DNA of 64,000 nucleotides from the NCBI GenBank assembly GCA_963555705.1, contig OY743169.1, positions 47,480,124 to 47,544,123 on the forward strand, in the 5' to 3' direction. Made by a program: the position numbers and the translations under genes. The DNA comes from Ligustrum vulgare. Its lineage: Eukaryota > Streptophyta > Magnoliopsida > Lamiales > Oleaceae. The notes beneath the pieces are model-generated. The model was given only the letters and a program-made list of their open reading frames with translations, searched no databases and was not told the origin of the DNA. Below are positions 9,965 through 20,963 of this stretch, piece by piece; position 1 is the first letter of the stretch, and each line of letters starts with the position of its first letter.

Positions 9965-11155
9965 TCATTCCTCATCACTACTACTAGCTCCAACATCCAC
10001 TAACTTAGGCATTCCCTTAAATTCATCCTCATAACTAATTTCACCATTATCACGCAAGAGCATTACCCTTTTATTTGGACACTGTGATGCTATATGGCCC
10101 ATCCCCAAACACTTAAAGCACTTAATATTTCTATCCCGAGTAGTTTGAGGATCAGAAATATTTTTACCTTTTGTTGTAGGCTCCTCCTTTTCTTTCGGCT
10201 TATGTTCAACGTTGGATTCCTGCTTTGGTTGTGATGTAGGATAAGAGGGTGAGTGTCTTGCTGCCCCCTTTCGCCTTAGCTGTCTTTCCACCTTCATGGC
10301 CATGTGCACCATGTCCTCTAACTCCACGTAATGTTGCAGCTCAATGACATTGGCTATATCTCTATTTAGCCCACTTAAAAACCTAGCCATCGTAGCTTCC
10401 CGATCCTCCACCACATTAGCCCTAATCATCGCTACCTCCATATCCTTGTGATAATCCTCTACACTCCTCGATCCCTGAGTCATACCCTGCAGCCTATGGT
10501 AAATATCCCTATAATAATGAGTCGGCACAAACCGCTTCCTCATTATAGTTTTTAATTCACCCCAAGTCTCCACCGGCTCCTCAAGGTTCCTCCTCCTACC
10601 CGTAACTAGTTGATCCCACCAAATATTTGCGTAGTCGATGAATTCAATCACGGCTAATTTCACCTTCTTCTTTTCCGAATAATTATTACAATCAAAAAGC
10701 CGTTCGACCTTTGTCTCCCAATCCAAGTATGCCTCCGGATCACTCCTACCCTGGAACGATGGTATTTTCACTTTAATTTTCCCAAGGTCGTCATCAACAT
10801 CACCTCTACCCCCACGATGCCTCCTAGCATCCCGACGCTCCCTATCATGCCTTCTTTCGTGACTATCTCCTCTATCCCTCCTTCGCATGCTTCCCAACGA
10901 TATACTTCCACTTTCACTACCCATGCCTTCATCATCCATACCAACCTCACGCATATTATTTCTCCTAACCCGAGAACCATCATGAGATTGATCCCGTTCG
11001 ACACCCCGATTTTCCATCTGTGCCATAAGCCTCTCAAATTGCGCCCTCATTGCTGTCATATCATTGTTACCCTGTTTATTCCTTCTATTCACACCCTCGA
11101 GCTGTTTTCTGTCTCCAATAGAAGATGAAGATGTGGAAACCTCTCTATCAGACAT
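9965..11155 (-). CDS. gag polyprotein of G1
   Basis: The frame encodes 396 residues from MSDREVSTSSSS. Residues 1-130 are charged and Arg/Asp-rich. Residues about 130-290 form the retrotransposon gag domain (IKVKIPSFQGRSDPEAYLDW, then YANIWWDQLV and RFVPTHYYRDIYHRLQ). A CCHC zinc knuckle CFKCLGMGHIASQC lies near residue 350. It would form the virus-like particle and bind element RNA. The start follows the primer-binding site by about 260 bp. The frame is uninterrupted, unlike gag in G0, G3 and G5, which suggests recent activity or selection for it. Confidence 0.85.
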   Translation of the reverse strand: MSDREVSTSSSSIGDRKQLEGVNRRNKQGNNDMTAMRAQFERLMAQMENRGVERDQSHDGSRVRRNNMREVGMDDEGMGSESGSISLGSMRRRDRGDSHERRHDRERRDARRHRGGRGDVDDDLGKIKVKIPSFQGRSDPEAYLDWETKVERLFDCNNYSEKKKVKLAVIEFIDYANIWWDQLVTGRRRNLEEPVETWGELKTIMRKRFVPTHYYRDIYHRLQGMTQGSRSVEDYHKDMEVAMIRANVVEDREATMARFLSGLNRDIANVIELQHYVELEDMVHMAMKVERQLRRKGAARHSPSYPTSQPKQESNVEHKPKEKEEPTTKGKNISDPQTTRDRNIKCFKCLGMGHIASQCPNKRVMLLRDNGEISYEDEFKGMPKLVDVGASSSDEE

Positions 11156-11418
11156 TTTAAGACACGAACAAGGAAATTCGGAATATTTTGGGAATATTTT
11201 GGGAATTTTCGGATTTTTTTTTATAATCTTCCAAAGAATTAGACTACGAGTATGGCAGAAAAAACGGAACTTAATTTGGACGAAAAACGAAGAAGAAAAA
11301 CACTTTTGAATTTTTGGGACTGACTCTTATGGATCAAACTGGAAAAATTTATGACTGACACGAAGAACACGAAGAACACGAAGAAATTCAAGAAACGCAA
11401 GAATCTGAAATAGATCCA

Positions 11419-11430
11419 AGCTCTGATACC
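11419..11430 (-). promoter_or_regulatory. G1 primer-binding site
   Basis: The minus strand reads TGGTATCAGAGC three bases from the right LTR, complementary to the initiator methionine tRNA end. Confidence 0.85.
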
Positions 11431-11433
11431 AGA

Positions 11434-12359
11434 TGACGCGATCCCAGTCGGGGAATCTCGTCGAAAACGCGGAATAACGAAATCTAAAACCCTAGGAAAG
11501 ATCTAAATCAGATCTGACTCGAAAATAACAAGAACACGAATAAATGAACAGAAATTAAAAGATAGAATGACGGTAAAGCCTTGACCCAACAATCACGTCG
11601 CAATTTATGACGATGCAGATTGAAGAACCAAGATTGGTGAACGCCACAAGGACTTGTCAATTTCCTTGATAAGTATCGAATTTGGAAACGCCACAAATAT
11701 TCTTGCTAATATTTGATAAGTTTGCTGGAAGAACGCCACAAAGATCGGATCTTTGATAAGTTCAAGAAAAATGGAATAAACTCAACCTCTCAATTTTGGA
11801 GAATCTTCTCACAAATTTTATTAATCAACTCAAACTTGTCTGTCTTTACAATGAATGGAAAAAGCGTATAAATAAGAAAAATAACCTAGTATCTAATTTA
11901 CTCAAAATAGAATTCTAAATAGACTAAAATTCTAAAATAGGAAAATAACCTAAAATAATAAAAGGAAACAAAATAATTGGTAAAATTCCGAAAAATCTGG
12001 AATCCTGAATTACGGCCGTGAATATATAGCTTACGGCCGTAATGAACATTCTGTCTCAATCTTCAATTAGCTGTTACGGCCGTAAAATATTTCAATTTCA
12101 GTTTTACGGCCGTGAGGAATATCTTACGGCCGTAATAAGCGTTCTGCCTGTTTTTTCCTGAAGAATGTTACGGCCGTAAAAATGAAGGTTACGGCCGTGA
12201 ATCACGTTCTGCCTTATTGTTTGATTTCCTGCCTCGGCTCGATCCTTTCGCCTTCTCGGCCCGACACCAACACGGAACTTGCTCCGTTTTGCACGTAGAT
12301 CACTGTCATACTGCCGATGGCTCGACTTTGCCCCTCGATGCCTGGTCCAGATCACATCA
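11434..12359 (-). repeat. G1 right LTR (5' LTR in element sense), with palindrome array
   Basis: This 926-bp copy holds seven TTACGGCCGTRA motifs, starting at 12010, 12031, 12074, 12104, 12124, 12168 and 12189. Against the left LTR it has lost 20 bp, which turns one motif pair into a single motif at 12074; its first motif is intact where the left copy is degenerate. Confidence 0.9.
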
Positions 12360-12364
12360 CTTGA

Positions 12365-14148
12365 TAGTCCTCAATCTACTCTCCGGAATCACAGGTTCAG
12401 TGATAAATGGCTGGTGGTACACGGGGACTACTCTGGTGTGGAGACAATGGTTTCTTCCTTGGCGGTTTCTGGCGATAGCACTTCACGGTAATGGCGGGTG
12501 CGTTTTCTGTGGCTTTGTTACTACGCGTGCATGCAGAGAAACAGAGGAAGAAGGGATTTCATTCTTGGGCCAACTTTTATGTAATAGACTTTTGGGCCGG
12601 TTTTTTGGATTAAATTATATATGGTCCTGTAATTGTAAAATTAGTCCATTTTGATTAATTGCAATGTGGGCTAAATTGTTTAGCTGGGCCAATGCAATGT
12701 GGACTGAATTTTACAATGGGTTGAAATATTTAATTGGATTACTACATTTGGTATTTGGGCTGAAGATTGAAGCTTTACAGATTGGTCCAATTTAATAATG
12801 GGCTGAGAAATATTATTTGAAGAGTTCAAGTAATGGGCTGGACACTTGCAAATAGAAATTGAAGAATTGGGCCGACTTGTGGCTCACTAAACTCTTTAAT
12901 TTATTTGTAATTTTTGTGTCTAGGTTTGGGCCATAAATTACGTTCTTGTTTATTTAATTATCGCATTTATTTATTACTTTAATTAAATGGTGGATGAATG
13001 TCATTAAATAACATGTCATGTAGATAGCATAAACACCGTTCTAGGTACTATACTGTCATGAATAGTTTTATATTTTATTTTCTTTTCTAAATGTTAGATT
13101 AGAAAATAAATATATTTATTAATAATTAAATCGATCTTAAGACTTAAAATTGATTGGTAATTATTAAATTAAAACCCAAAAGTTCAAAATATTAATTAAG
13201 TGAGTGAGGGTGCAAAATATTTTGAACCCACGGCCTCCCCTATTAGCCCATTAGTAAAAAAATTTGTATATGCCTCGTGCTAATCTATTTAGTCTCCCTA
13301 TAGGAGGGCTGCACTGTTTTGGTTACTAGATTGGGCCCAATTAGGTGATGATTTTTTAAGTCTGAGTTAATCATGATTATCCTATAGGTGACGTAATTAA
13401 TTTGGTACTTAAAATATTATCAATATAGGGGTTATACACTTAAATCAAGGACATCGCGAGGACTTCCTATAGAATATCCAAACAATGTCAATGATGACCA
13501 AATTTTAACGACTATAAATTAAATATTGCATGAGATGCTAGATATATTTAATTTAGTGGGAGGGTCCCAGCCTAGCCATAAATCACATTTATTTCTCCTA
13601 TAGATAAATGTGTTTAAGATTTTGGGGTTTTAGGTTGTCGTCATATTATAGTAGTTTTGGGTCTACTTGTACATAATTCTTTACTCATGCATCATATATG
13701 AAAGTATTCACCATTTATGCAACTCGTGTATTTTATTTGAATGTCGTATTTCCACAACTAGTTATGTGTTTAGACATCACCAACTAATTGGCGAAAACTA
13801 CAACATGTCTCGTTATAATTCTTTCCACTTATAACATTTGCTTGTGCTAGGAGATCCTTGGTCAATAGTAATCATAAATTTTCCAATGAAAATGGTATTA
13901 TTTTGATGAGATGGTTTATTGCATAGTTTTGATTCTCATATCAAGTACTTTGCAATAAAAATATCAAAATAGGATACCATGTTTATTTTCTTGATGGAAG
14001 GGTATTTATGATAATTTGAACATTTTAATTATGGAGTTATACAAAATATGCTATCAAGCTATAATATATCTCTACTTATAAACCGATCACGTTTTTGCAA
14101 GAGATTATTTGGTAAAACATGATTGGTCACTTTAACGTGGTGGAGGTT
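12365..14148 (+). other. C1 interior between G1 and solo LTR A, no gene recognised
   Basis: The first 200 bases continue the GC-rich leader block of C1. The rest is AT-rich with repeated TGGGCC-type words near 12570-12900 and no frame that matches gag. It lies between the primer-binding site and the protease remnant of C1, so it should include the former gag region, which is unrecognisable. Confidence 0.4.
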
Positions 14149-16280
14149 TGTAGCGCCCCGAGTTCTAAATACCCGGTTCACCATGTCATTGTCTGATCTA
14201 ACTTTTAAAATAATATTTTAGCGGAAGAAATAATTGAAATTCATTTTCGACAACATTAAATAAACTGTACTGGTCGATAGAATTGAAAACATTTATGAAA
14301 CAATTTGAAATAATAGTCTAGCCATTAATATTATAAAGCAATTGACAAAGTCATGATTTCTCAAATAACTGAAATTCTCAAAATTTTCCCATGGTTGGAA
14401 ATATGGAAATCATTAAAGTAAGACTTTCAACCATTTAACGATTATTGCCACCATCATCCATCACTTGCCACCGTCTCCGAAATCTGCAAATGTTGTTAAA
14501 ATAGACATGAGCATTTCATAGAAATACTCATATCATCATTATTCCCGACGAAGGAATACAGGCTCATTTTCATAAAAAATGACTTTTCACAAGTCACATA
14601 ACATTCACATGCAATCATAATTTAAATCAATTAATAGGGGCGAGTCTACCTTAAACTTGACGAGTGCAAAGTTGAGCGGGAACGACTTCAATTCTTTAAT
14701 TCTCCTTACGCTTCATCTAGCCAATTAGAAGATTAAGTCGAATTAGTCTTTTGAAATTTATAGTTAAAATGATAAATTACAATTTCGGGACTGAAATTGA
14801 AGATTTGAAAGTTGAGGGGCTAAAATGAGTAATTTGAAAGTTGAGGGACTAAAATGGATAATTTGAAAGTTGAGGAACTAAAATGGATAATTAGAAAGTT
14901 GAGGGACTAAAATGAATACTTTGAAAGTTGAGGGACTAAAATGAATACTTTGAAAGTTAAGGGACTAAAATAAGTATTTTGAAAGTTGAGGGACTAAAAT
15001 GAATAATTTTCAAAAGTTGGGTTGAAGCTCGAGACGAATATTGAATTGTAGGGCTTGAAATAAGTGATTTTCAAAATGAAAGGCTTATTAAAATCATTTG
15101 GAACTTAATGGGCTGAAATGATAGGTTTTAAAATCTATAGGGATTGATTTAAAATCATTTGCAAAACTGGGGACCAAAGTGCACTTTTGAAAAATCAAAA
15201 TTTAATAAAACAATCTTTACTCTCTCTTCTCCCCATTTGGTCGGAACTGACGAGAGAGAGAGAGGGAGGAGGGACGCAGCGACGCTAGGCCACGAGCGGG
15301 GTGATCTGCCGGTGTGAAACGCCGGCGATCCACGACGGTATCTCCACCATCGTGTGGCGGTGGCAAGGAGGAGAGAAAGGCCACGGTTTGGTGCGAAAAT
15401 CAAAGTGAACCGAGGTAAAACGAGGCTTAAGGTGGGGCGATTTTCGGCTAAGAAAAACGGCGATTGAGGTAGGTAAGTGTCTGGGTAATTTGTTTCTTGG
15501 GTTTTTGGTTTTCTTTGGGTTCGATTGATGGGGATTTGATTTGGGAAATGGAGGGGATGAATCCGGCGGTGAAGGTGCAGGTGTTGGGTTTTGGTAATGT
15601 TGATTGGTTGTATGATGGTGATGGTGTTTTGGGTTCTCGACTGAGATGGTGTTGGCCGTGAATAGTGGTGCTGCAGGTGGGTGTGGTCTGCAAGGATGGT
15701 GGTGTTGGTGATGAAGGAGGTGGCGGTGGTGATGGTGATACCGGTGGTGGTGATGGTGGTTGGTTGCAATTTGGGTTGTGCAGGAAAATGGTGATGAATG
15801 AGGAAGGAGGCGTTACCTTGGCTGAAATGCAACGGCTGGAGCTGGAGGAGGCTGGTTTGAGGTGGGTGCTGGTGAGGTGAATTGTGTAGTGTATAAGAGG
15901 GTTTGATAGGTATGGTGTAGAATAGGATTGATGTGATGGATGGGGGTTGGTGGTGTGAAACTCTATACAAGACTTGCACGTAGTTCGAGGAAAAATCGTA
16001 CGCGAGTTGAACTGGGTCGGAAGAATGAAACTGATAAAACGAGATTGACGAAATTTGGAATTTAAAATGATTTTGAAAATAATAATTTAAATAAATAATT
16101 AAAATAATAAAATTTTGGAAATTCGGAATTTAATTTAAAATCGAACGAACTCGATAATTCTCGACTTGGCTAGACGAACGCGTCGTGAAGTTAACTTAAA
16201 AATTGGCGAGATCGCACCGACACGGTTTTCGAAATTTTAAAATAATTATTTAATCGCTTGGAAAGTTCTTGGTCGCTACC
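14149..16280. mobile_element. Solo LTR A (2132 bp)
   Basis: The segment starts TGTAGCGCCCCGAG and ends TTCTTGGTCGCTACC, with target duplication AGGTT at 14144-14148 and 16281-16285. The last base is C instead of the expected A. Solo LTR C (37091-38681) has the same ends and shared inner segments such as the region around GCCACCG and CTGCAAAT. No second LTR or coding region is attached, so recombination between LTRs probably removed the interior. A 274-residue frame on the minus strand at 15155-15979 lies wholly inside it; it is His/Thr/Pro-rich and not a convincing gene. Confidence 0.85.
14807..15009. repeat. 29-bp tandem repeat, seven copies, in solo LTR A
   Basis: Seven head-to-tail copies of a unit starting GAAAGTTGAGGGACTAAAAT with small differences. 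Solo LTR C has the same unit about three times at 37912-37998, so copy number varies within the family. Confidence 0.85.
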
Positions 16281-16285
16281 AGGTT

Positions 16286-19200
16286 CCACTTGCAAACATT
16301 GATTCATATGACATAATGCTTGAGAAATCTTTTAGGATGATCTCTTGCGGTTCAGTGTGAACTAAATTCACCAGGATGAACGTGTCCCTGAAAGGCTCAA
16401 TGTAAGCTATTCATAGAGAAGAGATTATTTTAAAGCAACGGATAGTATGATAGGCCCTCTAACCTTTTTGCTTTTGAGCAAAGATAGGATTAATGAGGAA
16501 GTAGCCTTTCCTGGAAACTCTATAATGGAGTAAGACTCTATTCATTGTGTTATGGTTAGTAAATGAGTCTATCTTGATTATAGATTCTAGAGTAACTAAT
16601 CACTATTGCAAGTTGTTGCAATATGGTCCTAGGTGACCAAATGACACAATGAGATAGAGTATACTATAAGGATAAGCACGGGTACGGTAATATGGAAAGA
16701 GCCGTTGAGCTTTTATGTTTGCGAAACAATTTGATTATTATTTTGTCTCTTTATTATTTGAGCGGAATTATTTAGCACTTAATCTCCAGTTATTAGTTGG
16801 AATTAAGTTAGATAATGCTCTTATTATTGCGAGAAAATGGTTAACAATCTCAAAGCCTTATAAATGGTTCTAAGTGTAATATTACTACAAGTGATAAGGG
16901 ATAGATGACTCCTTGTATTAATGAACTCTTTGATAAGATCTTAAGATAATCATATTTATCTAAATAAAATTGAAAGACTAGTAAAGATAGCCTCTAAGTA
17001 TTTTGGAGGTGGAATCTATGTGGGCTTTTGAATTTTATTTAAAGGGTAAAATGATTAAGATCTTAGGCTTGGTCAGACTTATCCAAAACTCGATTCTAAT
17101 ACTAGTAAGGGATGGACCTCAAAAGGATCTGAGGTGGAATCTATATTGTTTTCTGAATCTTGTTTAGAGGATTAGATAACCAAGAGTACTTATACATTAA
17201 ATGGACTTAAGAGTTTGGGGATTAATACACTTCGATATGTGTGGATTCTTTGGTGCTCAAGATACGAAAGAGTACGAGTAATTCATCACTTTTATTGATG
17301 ATCACTCCAGATCTCGATTCTATACTTAATATCTCATTGATCTGAAATGTTAAAGAATTTCTACAATTTTGGACGGAAGTTGAGAAGTAATTAAGAGAAT
17401 CGAGATACTTCGATTTGATCGAGTTTTGTGTATCTCTCATATGAGTTTAGGAACCATTTATCGAAAAAGGAGAACAAGGTAATACCAAATCAATGATGAG
17501 TTATCCTCGTTACTAATTTCATTTGGGAATGTATACCAGAGATAGTCAGGTTCCTTCATAGCCTATTACCATTGATTCGTTTCCTGAAATACCCCTAGAG
17601 TTATGGCATGGGTGCAAGCCCAGTCTACACCATATTCAGATTTGGGGAATTTTGGCACACTAGTTGAAAGCAAGGATTGACGAGATGTAGGCAACAATGA
17701 AGGTTTGATTATAACGCATGCTACGAAACTAGACATTATTTCTTCTATAATCCTCTGGTCAAGAAAGTATTTGTTGAGTACAAATATAGCTTTCTTAGAG
17801 GATAAGGCATATAGAAGAATAAAAATCAACAAGTAAAATTCTATTGGATGAGATGTTAGAATGTGGTTCAAACAACTTGATTCCAGATTTCCGCATAGAA
17901 TTAACCTTGATATTTGGAACTTCCTACGGAATCGATGGTTGCTGATCCTAGTGGGAGAATGGGCAAGTGGTTCAACCACTATTCTTGCCTGGTGATCCCA
18001 ATAGATAGGGGAAAACCAAAGGTTGTAGTCGAAATTGTTCTCACTGTTCTATCTCTTCTTTATGTTCATAAAGAGGCAGTGAAGAGGTTGATCCCAATTA
18101 GGGATATACCAAGTACTGGGAGGAGAGGAAGGGACTCTGTTTGGACATAATGGAAATACACTTCCAGCGACTAATTGGAGTGGGAGGATTGTAAGACCAC
18201 CTTCTTGACGCTTATTCTACGGAGAGTTTTTTTAGATAGTCTCTACTGAAATAAGAGAAGAACTCCTCATTTAGGGAAGTGGTAGAAGTTATAGACTTGA
18301 AATCATGGAAGGTGAATGTGAACTCGGAATTAGATTCCTAGTAATCCAACAAGTTCGGATATTTGTAGACGCACCCAATGGGGTCAAACCTATAGGGTGT
18401 GATGATTTTTAAGATGATAAAAGAATGGTAGATGGAAAGGTTGATACCTTTAGTGCAAGGCTTATGGTTGTGGGTTTGTGAAACCCTTCTCGCCAATAGT
18501 CATGCAAAAGTTTACCTGGATCTTTTATCCATTGTCGTTCATTGTGAAAATGAGGTACGACAAATGGATGTCAAGATGTTGTTTCTTGAATGCATCTTGA
18601 GGAAATCATTTACAAAGTGTAATCTAATGAGTTCATATTAAATACCATGAATGTAAAATTCATGACTTACAAGTTTCCAACTTTGGATTTGGGTAATTGT
18701 TCATGATATGGAATATAGAATTTGATAGAACCATTGTGATACATGTTCTTGATCAAAATCTTGATATATCTTAAATATACTCGTGTATACAGAAAGATGA
18801 GACAGTTTTCGCGACTATTTATTTGAATGACACTCTACTTATGTGTGAGAGTATTTTCATTAAATAGTAGTTGGTACCAGCAATTAGACTTGAATGACTT
18901 ATAGATGACTGTCTATTTTTCTAGACATCCGTACTTTTCGGAGTGGGAGAAAAATGGAATATAATAGTCTCAAGTTTCATATAATAATAAGATACTATCT
19001 ACATTTGCAATATTGAAGTCTTGAAAGGAATAATGTTCTTTGTGGACTTTATCTATCTTATGAGTATTCTCATAAGACTCATGGTAAGATAGAGAAGGTT
19101 CCTTATGCTTCGGCTATGGAAGCCTTACGTTGCACTAGATAGGTCATATCTTATGCTAGGGATATTGTTGGTGATTATTAGTTTGATCCAGGATCAGATC

Positions 19201-19513
19201 ATTGAATAGAGGTAAAGCACATACTGAAGAGTTTTCGGAAAACGAGTAAATATTTGCTTATCTATTCAGTTTGTGATCTGATGGATTAAAACTAATTAAG
19301 ATCTTATTTGACTAGGACTCTCGAGAGTCGTCAAAATTGGAATATAGTTGGGAGATAATGTGGTTAATTGGTTGGGTATAACACAATCTTGGATTATTTG
19401 TTATACAACCGTGACTTACATCGAAAGGAGTTACTATCTTGGTTGAGAACATAATCATTAGTGTAATGATGATGTTGACAAGATGGATGATTTGATGTTT
19501 CATGTATACTCTA
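16286..19513 (+). pseudogene. C1 copia gag-pol remnants: protease, integrase, reverse transcriptase, RNase H
   Basis: Many stops and frameshifts break the frame, but short matches occur in copia order. Near 16570-16630 IIDSRVTNH resembles the protease motif IDSGATNH, with the Gly after the active site changed to Arg. At 17080-17480 a gag-pre-integrase stretch (LVRDGPQKDL) is followed by integrase core FITFIDDHSRS. At 17570-17660 LELWHGCKPSLHHIQIWG matches the integrase C-terminal side. At 18430-18640 VDTFSARL and VRQMDVKMLFLE are reverse transcriptase. At 19090-19130 KVPYASAMEALRCTR is the reverse transcriptase to RNase H link. None can make a working enzyme. The decay shows C1 is old. Confidence 0.75.
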
Positions 19514-19529
19514 AGGGCAAGTGGGAGAT
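19514..19529 (+). promoter_or_regulatory. C1 polypurine tract
   Basis: AAGGGCAAGTGGGAGAT immediately precedes the TG of the 3' LTR. It would prime plus-strand DNA synthesis. Confidence 0.75.
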
Positions 19530-20963
19530 TGTTGGAATTATATATGCCCATAGAGTATAATTCACGACATTCGAAATAAAATGTTTATTGATTGTATTAA
19601 TATAAAGTTGCGTTTGTCCATGGGTGGATTTAATATTACAGATTGAGTGTTTAAGTTGTTAAACATAGAAAGATTCAATTTGTAATTCGATCTAAAATTA
19701 ACGTTCACGATCAGTAAATAAATATGGATAATTTTATTTTGATAAAATCGTCTCGATTTTATTAAAGTCTATCTTTGACTTTGGTAATAAAATTGAGAGT
19801 ACGTTTGGAATGTATTGGACGGGACCACGTGAAATTAATTTGTGACGTTGACCATACAAATTTAATTTCACTTGACTATCATACGTGGGACCTTAATCCT
19901 AATCGGATAATGGATTTCGATTACTAACTTGAAGTTATTTGAGGTATCAATGGGTGAGATCAAATTGCTGATCAATATTTCGGTACTTTGGGAATTAAAG
20001 TGAACTAACGAGGAACATATATTCGTATTATGGAATCTGTCACATTTTAGGTATGATCATAATTTCACTGGTTCTTCTAGTGGACAGTTGAATCTGAGCT
20101 CAGTAATTCGACAGTGACTGTTGAATTCTATGATGTGATGGGATCACATCGAACTGTCAGATAGAAGATGAGAGTTGAGAATTTATGAATATTCGGAGAA
20201 GGGCATTTTGGTCATTTTAACTTGCTCCGAATATTCGAGTTGATCGACGGGGGTAACATGTAAGAACGATAAGTCAGAGGATATAATTATTGATTAATTG
20301 TTTCAGTAATTTCAATTTTACTAAGAGTGCAATCTCGTTCTTTTAGTGAAATAGAATATGATTAATAAATTAGTTTTAACTGATCAAGAGTTGATCGTGT
20401 CATAATTAATTTATTGGAGCTTAGTTTAATTGGGTCCGATCAGGTTCCCTCGGTGGCTTCACTATAATGGGTTTATACAGGCTTATTACTTGTATTGGGT
20501 TGTGCAGAAATGTGTTTGGGTTATGGTACTAGACCTGGTAGGGTTTTGGAGTGTAAAGATATTACAAATAGTTTCCCAAAACTATTTTTCTTAACTTAAT
20601 TGGAAAAGTTGCGAGAAACACACTAAAGTGTGTAGCGTGTGTTTCCTCTTTAAAAAAAAAAAAAAAAAAAAACAAAACCCTAATCTTAGTTTAAACTAGG
20701 TCTTGAGAAAGGTGACCACACACCTGCACAACTGTCATTGGAGAACACCGGGGAAAGTTTGAGGGTTTGAAACTTTGGTGGAATCAAGAAGCAGTTGATG
20801 AAGATTATTGTAAAGCACGCTATAAGGGTAATTTTCTCAAAACAATTTTTGTGTACAAAATTATTTATTCCAAGTTGAATACATAGAACAGAAAATTCTG
20901 TAACGGGATGATCTAGTCACAAGAAATCAATTTTTGTGAGTAGAACAACCCGTGTTCCCAACA
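19530..20963 (+). repeat. C1 3' LTR (1434 bp)
   Basis: It starts TGTTGGAATTATATATGCCC, a common start for plant copia LTRs, and ends CCCGTGTTCCCAACA just before the TSD GTAAT. It is the full-length partner of the rearranged 5' LTR at 7330. A run of about 20 A lies at 20653-20672. Confidence 0.85.

Larger units (their letters stand above)
8116..12359 (-). mobile_element. G1: non-autonomous Ty3/gypsy retrotransposon with gag and protease only
   Basis: Two 926-bp LTRs (8116-9041 and 11434-12359) start TGACGC and end ATCACATCA; near-identical target duplications are CTTGG (8111-8115) and CTTGA (12360-12364). The minus-strand primer-binding site TGGTATCAGAGC is at 11419-11430. Gag and a retropepsin-like frame are present, and the last few codons of pol (SRSNPFQERE, just inside the left LTR border) remain, but reverse transcriptase, RNase H and integrase are missing. 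The gag sequence and LTR ends match G3 and G4, so it is a relative that probably relied on them in trans. It lies inside C1 and is younger than C1. Confidence 0.9.
7330..20963 (+). mobile_element. C1: degenerate Ty1/copia retrotransposon with two nested insertions
   Basis: The outer ends are TGTTGG at 7330 and CCCAACA at 20963, flanked by GTAAT at 7325-7329 and 20964-20968. A copia-type primer-binding site TGGTATCAGAG begins at 7465 and a purine tract AAGGGCAAGTGGGAG precedes the 3' LTR at 19530. The order of decayed coding pieces (protease, integrase, reverse transcriptase, RNase H, all plus strand, 16560-19330) is the copia order. G1 (8116-12359) and solo LTR A (14149-16280) are inserted in it; without them C1 would be about 7.3 kb. 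The two LTRs are very unequal (133 and 1434 bp). Confidence 0.85.

Noticed and set aside
12217..12654. 145-residue plus-strand frame
   Set aside because: It spans the G1 LTR end and C1 flank, so it is a joint of two unrelated sequences.
15155..15979. 274-residue minus-strand frame
   Set aside because: It is inside solo LTR A, low in complexity (His, Thr, Pro, Ser) and has no family motif; a shadow of a GC-rich, GGT-repeat region.
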